A DNA stretch of 11,322 nucleotides, taken from positions 1 through 11,322 of the forward strand of contig JAUXFK010000076.1 of the NCBI GenBank assembly GCA_030623035.1, given 5' to 3'. Within the stretch, counting starts at the first letter, position 1. Every line of letters starts with the position of its first letter. The notes beneath the pieces are model-generated. The model saw only the letters and a program-made list of their open reading frames with translations. It had not been told where the DNA came from and searched no databases. The stretch comes from Deltaproteobacteria bacterium (GTDB taxonomy: Bacteria > Desulfobacterota > UBA8473). Position numbers and translations under genes: made by a program. This document shows positions 5,955 to 11,322 of this stretch, in pieces.

Positions 5955-7634
5955 ATGGGCGATCAAGCTGAAGAAATCAGAAAAAAGAAGATCAAGGAAG
6001 CATACCGTGAGGCGACGACTGACTTTAATACAGAATCTGGTATCACCGTAAAGAACGTATATACACCCGAAGACGTGTCACACATCGATTTCGATAGAGA
6101 TATAGGCTCTCCAGGACGATACCCTTTTACCAGGGGCCATCACCCACTTATGTATAGGGGCAAACTCTGGAATATCCGGGAGATATCGGGCCTTTCTACA
6201 CCGGCCAAGTTCAATGAGAGGTGTAAATTCCTGGTAGAAGAAGGGTCTGGCGCTCTTGATTGGGAACTCGATGGACCGACACTATACGGGATTGAACCGG
6301 ACCAGCCTATGGCTGAAGGACAGTTGGGGGTCTGTGGTGTTGCATTGCACACATTGAAGGATGTTGAGGTTTTGAGCGAGGGGTTGCCGTTAGATGAATT
6401 GAGCCTGTCTTCTGATGCCTTCTATCCGGATGTATGGCAATCTTATATACTGACAGCAAAGAAAAGGGGCTATGATATAACCAAGCTTAGAGGTATAGGT
6501 GGCGCAATATTCTACTATGGACCTTCGGTATTTCCGAGCCGTATGGATTGGCTTGTTAATAAAGGGCGTTTTTCTACACTGGCCAGATGGGGAAACGACT
6601 TTTGTGAATATGCCTATAAAAACTTTCCAAAGTGGAATATCTGGTTTACCAGTTCATATGACCTGCAGGAAGCCGGTGGAAACGCGGTTCAGGAAATCGC
6701 ATTTACAATCGCAATCCGAAATGAATTGATCCGAGAGATGCTAAGAAGAGGGCTGGACATCAATACCATTGCCGGCAGGTTGAGCCCTGTTCTGGGTGTT
6801 AACAGGGATTTCTTTGAGGAAGTAGCCAAATTAAGGGCAGCCAGGAGGATATGGGCAAAGACCATGAAGGAAGAATTCAAGGCTACGGATCCAAAGGCCA
6901 TGTGCCTTCGGTTCCATGTAGATGTATCAGGGGCCAATTTTACGCGTCAGCAGCCTCTGGTTAATATTGCCCGGGGAACTTTAGGTACGCTGGCTGCCGT
7001 TTTTGGCGGCAGTATGGGTATTCAAACCCCTTCTTTTGACGAAGGATGGGCTACCCCAACAGAAGAAGCAGTGAGACTTGCAATCAGAACGCAGCAGGTT
7101 ATCCGTTATGAATCAGGCGTAACAAGAGTCGCGGATCCTCTGGCAGGTTCTTACTATGTAGAGTGGCTCACCAGTGAGTTAGAGGAAAAGATTGAGGCCA
7201 TGGTCCAGCAGATCGAGCAAATGGGAGGGTGGTTGACTGTCCTGGATAGTGGCTGGGTTCACGAACAGCTTAAAGAAGGACTTTTAGATATCCAAAGAAA
7301 GGTAGAAAATGGAGATAGAACGGTTATAGGGGTAAATCGTTTCCAGATACCGCCGGAAGATGATTTCAGACCGGATGTATTTGCTCCGGATACTTCAGAT
7401 GTAGAGCAGTACCTTGAAGATTATACTAATTTTAAGAAAAATAGAGGATACAAAAACCTCAAGGAAAAGATCAAGAACATTCAAAATGCAGCTTCTGATC
7501 CTGATAAGAATCTAGTTCCTTATGTTTATGATGCTCTGGAGGCAGATGCTACCTTTCCGGAGATTATCGGTGTAATGAGGATGAACGATGGATTGGAATA
7601 CGATTGGGCTGGAGAAAGAGAATTCCCTTTTTAG
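5955..7634 (+). CDS. B12-dependent acyl-CoA mutase, large (substrate-binding) subunit, methylmalonyl-CoA mutase family, divergent
   Basis: This 559-residue protein is a full-length substrate-binding barrel of the methylmalonyl-CoA mutase family: RYPFTRG at 55-61, MYRGKLW at 66-72, FFEEVAKLRAARRIWAK near 287-302, LRFH at 318-321, and PTEEAVRLAIRTQQ plus ESGVT…DPLAGSYYVE at 368-403. It ends without the C-terminal B12-binding domain (no DxHxxG), as in two-part mutases such as isobutyryl-CoA or 2-hydroxyisobutyryl-CoA mutase; the small subunit is not in the window. Against the Propionibacterium enzyme, aligned from memory, I77 replaces Tyr89, E104 replaces Ala116, D236 replaces His244 and D323 replaces Gln330, and the region of Arg207 (about 180-205) is unalignable. 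H321 is kept. The substrate is therefore probably not methylmalonyl-CoA. The ATG has a strong ribosome binding site. Confidence 0.88.
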   Translation: MGDQAEEIRKKKIKEAYREATTDFNTESGITVKNVYTPEDVSHIDFDRDIGSPGRYPFTRGHHPLMYRGKLWNIREISGLSTPAKFNERCKFLVEEGSGALDWELDGPTLYGIEPDQPMAEGQLGVCGVALHTLKDVEVLSEGLPLDELSLSSDAFYPDVWQSYILTAKKRGYDITKLRGIGGAIFYYGPSVFPSRMDWLVNKGRFSTLARWGNDFCEYAYKNFPKWNIWFTSSYDLQEAGGNAVQEIAFTIAIRNELIREMLRRGLDINTIAGRLSPVLGVNRDFFEEVAKLRAARRIWAKTMKEEFKATDPKAMCLRFHVDVSGANFTRQQPLVNIARGTLGTLAAVFGGSMGIQTPSFDEGWATPTEEAVRLAIRTQQVIRYESGVTRVADPLAGSYYVEWLTSELEEKIEAMVQQIEQMGGWLTVLDSGWVHEQLKEGLLDIQRKVENGDRTVIGVNRFQIPPEDDFRPDVFAPDTSDVEQYLEDYTNFKKNRGYKNLKEKIKNIQNAASDPDKNLVPYVYDALEADATFPEIIGVMRMNDGLEYDWAGEREFPF

Positions 7635-7681
7635 GATTCGGGCAAAGAGGTTATCAGTAACTGTTTAGATTTTTAAAAAGA

Positions 7682-7696
7682 GCCGCAAAAAGCGGC
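7682..7696. terminator. Small GC hairpin after the mutase gene, possible terminator
   Basis: GCCGC-AAAAA-GCGGC forms a five-base-pair stem about 48 bases after the mutase stop. On the plus strand it is followed by AATCAAATTTT, a poor U-run. On the minus strand it is followed by TCTTTTT, which would work better but has no obvious gene to stop. Weak call. Confidence 0.33.
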
Positions 7697-7782
7697 AATC
7701 AAATTTTAATCCGTGTAAAACTCGCATCTTTCCCCTTTCTCTTTCTTAACGCTCACTAAGACGCTCAGACAGTACACGCATT

Positions 7783-7843
7783 AAAATTTGACCGTCGTTG
7801 AAGCTTGCTGATAGTTTTCTATTTCATAGCGCTGAAATGATAC
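7783..7843 (+). repeat. Intergenic repeat, copy 1 (upstream of the ketoacyl synthase gene)
   Basis: This 61-base stretch aligns without gaps to 10905-10965 with about 46 identical positions. The cores CGTTGAAGCTTG and TTTCATA are identical in both. This copy ends about 48 bases before the ketoacyl synthase start and lies on the gene's own strand. It may be a shared regulatory site, a leader RNA element or a dispersed non-coding repeat. Confidence 0.6.
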
Positions 7844-7891
7844 GGTCATCATTATTTTTAATGAACCCAATATATGAAAGGCGGTTATCAT

Positions 7892-9130
7892 TTGAACAGA
7901 AGGGTGGTTATAACAGGATTGGGTATCATATCTCCTTTGGGTGTGGGCCTTAAAAAAAATTGGGATAGGCTTTTAAACGGAGAATCAGGGATAAAGAGAA
8001 TTTCTCATTTTGACCCATCGCCTTATCCATGCCAGATAGCGGGTGAAGTCCATGATTTTGATCCTCTTGAGTTTATTAATCCCAAGTTTGCGAAACGGAT
8101 GGATGCCTTCATTCAGTATGCTGTTGGAGCTGCGAAGATGGCCGTAGAGGATTCCGGGCTAAAACTGGGGGAGAAAAGATCCGATAGGGTAGGCGTGTTT
8201 ATTGGTACCACATGGGGGGGTATCCCGGCATATGAAAGAGGGTTGAAGGTCCTGCAAGAGAAAGGACATAGTAAGGTATCAGCTTTCCTTATCCCTTCTG
8301 CTATCCCCAATCTCGCACCAAGCCAGGTAGCCATTCACTTAGGTGCAACCGGGCCCAATTCGTGTTCAGCGGATGCATGCGCTGCAGGGACAATCTCAAT
8401 AGGCAGCTCATTCAGGATGATCCAGCGGGGTGATGCGGATGTCATGATCGCCGGAGGGTCTGAATCCTTGACCACTCAACTTGTTTTATCTGCACTATGT
8501 AATATACATGCACTCTCAATTAGAAATGACGAACCTCACAAGGCAAGCAGACCTTTTGATAGAGACAGAGACGGGTTTATATTGAGTGAGGGGGCCGGGC
8601 TTTTGGTCTTAGAAGAGTTAAACCATGCCCTTAAACGAGATGCCCGGATCTATGCAGAGATCGTTGGTTTTGGAATGACCTCCGATGCTTACCATATCGT
8701 AAGCCCTCACCCGGGAGGTTTAGAGACGGCCAGATGTATGCAGATAGCCATCGATGATGCTAAGGCTCGGCCGGATGATCTCGATCTTATTAATGCACAT
8801 GGTACGTCTACACCATTTAATGACAAGTCGGAAACAGTCGCGATTAAAAAGGTTTTTAAAGAACATGCGTACAAACTCGCAATCACTGCCAATAAATCAA
8901 TGATCGGACATTTGATGGGAGCAGCAGGAGGTGTAGAGGCTATCTTTACTGCTTTATCTATCTATAATGGAGTAATACCACCTACTATAAATTATGAAAA
9001 TTCGGATCCGGAGTGTGACCTTTCTTATACCCCGAATGTAGCGCAAAACAGAGAAGTGAGGTTGGCTCTGTCAAATTCATTCGGCTTTGGAGGTGTAAAC
9101 GGAAGCCTCTTGTTCAAAGAGTTCAAATGA
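7892..9130 (+). CDS. fabF: 3-oxoacyl-[acyl-carrier-protein] synthase II, FabF type
   Basis: This 412-residue condensing enzyme joins malonyl-ACP to an acyl chain with loss of CO2 in fatty-acid synthesis. The catalytic set is complete: C163 in SADACAAG, H303 in NAHGTSTP, K335 and H340 in NKSMIGHLMGAAG, followed by the NSFGFGG loop. With the TTG start at 7892 these numbers equal those of E. coli FabF, and AAAGGCGG (7877-7884) lies seven bases before it. The ATG at 7874 would add six residues and has no ribosome binding site, so TTG is preferred. No acyl carrier protein or other fab gene is beside it. It stands 257 bases after the mutase gene, so co-transcription is uncertain. A role in a special acyl-chain pathway cannot be excluded. 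Confidence 0.9.
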   Translation: MNRRVVITGLGIISPLGVGLKKNWDRLLNGESGIKRISHFDPSPYPCQIAGEVHDFDPLEFINPKFAKRMDAFIQYAVGAAKMAVEDSGLKLGEKRSDRVGVFIGTTWGGIPAYERGLKVLQEKGHSKVSAFLIPSAIPNLAPSQVAIHLGATGPNSCSADACAAGTISIGSSFRMIQRGDADVMIAGGSESLTTQLVLSALCNIHALSIRNDEPHKASRPFDRDRDGFILSEGAGLLVLEELNHALKRDARIYAEIVGFGMTSDAYHIVSPHPGGLETARCMQIAIDDAKARPDDLDLINAHGTSTPFNDKSETVAIKKVFKEHAYKLAITANKSMIGHLMGAAGGVEAIFTALSIYNGVIPPTINYENSDPECDLSYTPNVAQNREVRLALSNSFGFGGVNGSLLFKEFK

Positions 9131-9176
9131 TGTCCAAAGCGAAAAGGAGTTTAGATAAAAACCTGTCCATACCGAA

Positions 9177-9224
9177 CACAGTCTGAAAGGACAGTATCTG
9201 CCTTTCAGACTGTGCCACGTTTTT
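9177..9224 (+). terminator. Strong intrinsic terminator between convergent genes
   Basis: CACAGTCTGAAAGG (9177-9190) pairs perfectly over 14 bases with CCTTTCAGACTGTG (9201-9214) around a ten-base loop, and TTTTT follows at 9220-9224. It ends transcription of the ketoacyl synthase gene. On the minus strand the same stem lies shortly after the carboxyltransferase stop and may serve that gene too, although the U-run there is about 14 bases away. Confidence 0.78.
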
Positions 9225-9262
9225 CCCGTTACTCAACCTGTCAAGCGATTTCGTTTATATAT

Positions 9263-10831
9263 TTACAGATTAATATTCGAATACTTCCTCCATGGTCTGG
9301 CTACTTTCTTATTCTCAAGAGCATCCAAAGTCTTATTTATTATCGCTCTAGTATCTTCAGGCATTATCACATCATCAACGTAACCTCGCTCTGCAGCCTT
9401 GTAGGGGTTCTCATATAGTTCTGAAAATTCCTCTATTCTCTTTGAGCGGACATCTTCAGGATTTTCTGCCTTCTTTATTTCCTTGGCAAAGATTACACTG
9501 GCAGCAGTCTTCGCACCAACGATTGTGACCTGGGCAGTGGGCCAGGCAAAAACAAAGTCCGCGCCGATTGCTTTGTCCAGCATGCCATAGTGCGCACCTG
9601 CGAATGACTTCCTTACCATCACAGCAATTAGAGGAACAGTCGCATCTGCCCAGGCAAAAAGCAACTTTGCGCCATGTCTCAATATCCCTCCCCAATCCTG
9701 CTTTGAACCGATTAAATAACCGGGGCAGTCGTGCAGGGTGACCAAAGGGATGTTAAACAAATCGCAAAACCTTATGAATCTGGCAGATTTGTCTGAGGAA
9801 TCAATATCCAGGCATCCTCCTTTATGCCAGGACTGATTGGCAACTATGCCTACGGTACGACCATTAAAACGGCCGAAGCCTGTTATTATGTTTTTTGCAT
9901 GAAGCCCCAATGTCTCAAAGAAATAGCCGTCGTCCACAATCCTCTTGATTATTTCAAACATGTCAAAAGGTTGATATGTTTCTTCAGGCAGCAAGTCAAT
10001 CAAATCCGGTATCTTTCTATCAGGGTTATCCTTTGTCGCAATACGAGGGGGTTTCTCTTTATTATTTGACGGGATGAAGGACAAAAGTTCCTTTGCCTTA
10101 TCGAGGGCATCTTTATCGTCCTCTGCCACGATATGTGTCTGTCCTGATTTGATCGCGTGGGCTTTATAACCAGAGAGATCATCCAGGCTGATCTCTTCCC
10201 CTGTTTGCGTCTTAACAAAGGCAGGCCCGGCTATACCCATATACCCGGTGTTTTTCGTTTGTATCAGGAAATCCTGCATTATCGGATGATATGCCTGCCC
10301 ACCCAGGCAGGGTCCCATAAGCAGGGCGATCTGTGGAATGATACCTGAGGCAAGTATCTGCGCTTTAAATAACCAACCATAGCTCTCCAGGGTATCCATT
10401 CCCTCTTGAAGTCTTGCACCTCCAGAGTCGTTCATGCCGACAAAAGGCCATCCATTGTCTTTGGCAAATTCTATTGCACGAGTAAATTTCTTGCCATGAT
10501 ACTCCCCGAAAGTTCCTGCCATTGCAGTGAAATCTTCACTTGCAACAACAACGTTTTTACCTCCTACCTTGCCAAAGCCCGTGATAACACCCTCGGCTGG
10601 AATTTCTCTTTTATCCATACCGAAAGCAGTGGTTCTGTGCTTAACGTGCATTCCTATCTCAACGAAGGTTCCAGGGTCGAAGAAATAGTCTATCCTTTCC
10701 CTTGCTGTCATCTGCCCTTTTTTACGGCGCTTTTCTATCGCCTTTGGATCTCCCATCTGCAAGATATGCTCTCGCTTCCTTTTCAGCTCCTCCAGTTTTT
10801 CCAGGTTCTTATTGCGATTATTGCTGCTCAT
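9263..10831 (-). CDS. Biotin-dependent acyl-CoA carboxyltransferase subunit (propionyl-CoA carboxylase beta / methylmalonyl-CoA decarboxylase alpha family)
   Basis: This 522-residue protein has two crotonase-like halves of the carboxyltransferase family, which moves CO2 between biotin and an acyl-CoA. N-terminal marks are KKGQMTARERIDYFFDPGTF at 37-56, NDSGGARLQEG at 134-144 and MGPCLGGQAY at 172-181. C-terminal marks are RFIRFCDLFNIPLVT at 351-365, GGILRHGAKLL at 381-391, FAWPTAQ at 428-434 and GYVDDVI at 483-489. The loop that is usually RKAYGGAYDVM reads RKSFAGAHYGM (407-417), so the acyl pocket differs from propionyl-CoA carboxylase. No biotin carboxylase, biotin carrier or membrane decarboxylase subunit is nearby, so the direction of the reaction is open. 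The ATG at 10831 is chosen because AAAGGAGA (10846-10839) precedes it; the upstream ATG at 10858 would include this site. Confidence 0.88.
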   Translation of the reverse strand: MSSNNRNKNLEKLEELKRKREHILQMGDPKAIEKRRKKGQMTARERIDYFFDPGTFVEIGMHVKHRTTAFGMDKREIPAEGVITGFGKVGGKNVVVASEDFTAMAGTFGEYHGKKFTRAIEFAKDNGWPFVGMNDSGGARLQEGMDTLESYGWLFKAQILASGIIPQIALLMGPCLGGQAYHPIMQDFLIQTKNTGYMGIAGPAFVKTQTGEEISLDDLSGYKAHAIKSGQTHIVAEDDKDALDKAKELLSFIPSNNKEKPPRIATKDNPDRKIPDLIDLLPEETYQPFDMFEIIKRIVDDGYFFETLGLHAKNIITGFGRFNGRTVGIVANQSWHKGGCLDIDSSDKSARFIRFCDLFNIPLVTLHDCPGYLIGSKQDWGGILRHGAKLLFAWADATVPLIAVMVRKSFAGAHYGMLDKAIGADFVFAWPTAQVTIVGAKTAASVIFAKEIKKAENPEDVRSKRIEEFSELYENPYKAAERGYVDDVIMPEDTRAIINKTLDALENKKVARPWRKYSNINL

Positions 10832-10838
10832 CGTTAGG

Positions 10839-10846
10839 TCTCCTTT
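10839..10846 (-). promoter_or_regulatory. Ribosome binding site setting the carboxyltransferase start
   Basis: AAAGGAGA on the minus strand lies seven bases before the ATG at 10831. It argues against the in-frame ATG at 10858, which would add nine residues. Confidence 0.75.
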
Positions 10847-10904
10847 CATCTCTCTCATTAGATAATACGCATACTTACTTTGCTGGTAACAGTTTAGCTT
10901 TTTG

Positions 10905-10965
10905 AAATTTTGATTGCCGTTGAAGCTTGGCCAGTGCTTTCTGTTTCATAAGGCTAAAATAATAC
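10905..10965 (+). repeat. Intergenic repeat, copy 2 (upstream of the carboxyltransferase gene)
   Basis: This is the second copy of the 61-base repeat, about 75% identical to 7783-7843 with no gaps. It lies about 75 bases upstream of the carboxyltransferase start but in the opposite orientation to that gene, whereas copy 1 is in the same orientation as its gene. This argues against a simple promoter element and leaves a protein-binding site or a dispersed repeat. Confidence 0.6.
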
Positions 10966-11322
10966 CTTTGCTGTAGTTTCAATAGGGCATTGCAAGTTCG
11001 ATCTATACCCCTTAGCCATCTCTTGCCCAGAGATTATTGACAGGTATCGACGTCTTTGTCTTTGAATCTATCAGATTATCATTCTCTTTTCAATCCTAAA
11101 TTTTGTCCTTTGTTCCCTGGTTATGTATTAGGATTGTCCTCAAAAAATACTTGACAGGGGAGAGGTTCGATGTCATTAGTGCCACATATGATTTATAAAA
11201 ATAAGGTAACTACTCAGGTTGTCAGGTTCAAGGTTCACAGTTCACGGTTGGGAGCATCCAGTGCAACAAAGAACTCACTCTGGACTTCCGTGCAAGACAG
11301 CGTTGCGTATCACAAGAACTGC
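10966..11322. other. Intergenic region without a convincing gene
   Basis: I see no gene with family support here. A TTGACA hexamer occurs at 11151-11156 without a good -10 partner. An open frame runs from ATG 11170 to the window end but passes through a short tandem repeat and looks non-coding. The carboxyltransferase promoter should lie in or just left of this stretch; none is clear enough to call. Confidence 0.45.
11215..11249. repeat. Short degenerate tandem repeat, about 8-base period
   Basis: Four related units follow each other: CAGGTTGT, CAGGTTCA, AGGTTCAC, AGTTCACG, then GTT. Such GGTTCA-rich runs are typical of simple intergenic repeats rather than coding sequence. Function unknown. 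Confidence 0.5.

Noticed and set aside
5936..5957. GG-N10-GC match on the minus strand (TTGGTGCCTCCTGTGCA) resembling a sigma-54 site for the synthetase gene
   Set aside because: It coincides with the mutase ribosome binding site on the other strand and is about 300 bases from the synthetase start.
10953..10972. GG-N10-GC spacing on the minus strand upstream of the carboxyltransferase gene
   Set aside because: Only the spacing fits. The surrounding -24 and -12 bases match poorly, and it lies inside repeat copy 2, whose sister copy lacks the GG.
11170..11322. Open frame of 51 codons from ATG 11170 to the window edge, preceded by the purine-rich GGGGAGAGG
   Set aside because: It runs through the GGTTCA tandem repeat, has no recognisable motif and ends only because the window ends. 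Probably chance.

Overview
This window suggests an anaerobic, Gram-negative bacterium of the Desulfobacterota / deltaproteobacterial type (sulfate-reducing or syntrophic). That placement is inference. It rests on gene types that often occur together there: a sigma-54 (NtrC-type) regulator, an ADP-forming acyl-CoA synthetase-like subunit, a B12-dependent acyl-CoA mutase large subunit, a biotin-type acyl-CoA carboxyltransferase and a radical SAM/SPASM enzyme. The base composition leans AT. There are no RNA genes, CRISPR arrays or recognisable transposase genes.

Layout, left to right. Positions 1-259 hold what looks like the broken 3' end of an outer-membrane beta-barrel gene (+). A two-gene Phd/YefM-VapC toxin-antitoxin operon (-, 261-947) follows, driven by a consensus promoter whose -10 box lies inside a perfect palindrome (1045-1061). 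Next come a radical SAM/SPASM protein (-, 1281-2372) with a good candidate sigma-54 promoter, and a sigma-54-dependent regulator (-, 2739-4121) whose receiver domain seems to lack the phospho-acceptor aspartate. Upstream of the regulator is an acyl-CoA synthetase (ADP-forming) alpha-like gene (-, 4224-5640) split by one frameshift. Divergent from it, on the + strand, are a mutase large subunit (5955-7634) and a FabF-type ketoacyl synthase (7892-9130). A strong hairpin (9177-9214) separates these from the convergent carboxyltransferase gene (-, 9263-10831). The last ~490 bases show no convincing gene.

How the genes may work together: the central block (CoA ligase part, mutase, ketoacyl synthase, carboxyltransferase) reads as acyl-CoA metabolism in which a carboxylate is activated, its carbon skeleton rearranged, and a carboxyl group added or removed. 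The mutase, ligase and carboxyltransferase are each only one part of a multi-subunit enzyme, and their partners (B12-binding subunit, ATP-grasp subunit, biotin carrier/carboxylase) are not in the window. The mutase carries several substitutions at positions that are catalytic in methylmalonyl-CoA mutase, so its substrate is probably not methylmalonyl-CoA. This is the best candidate here for undescribed chemistry. A diverged ~61-base repeat lies upstream of both the ketoacyl synthase and the carboxyltransferase gene.
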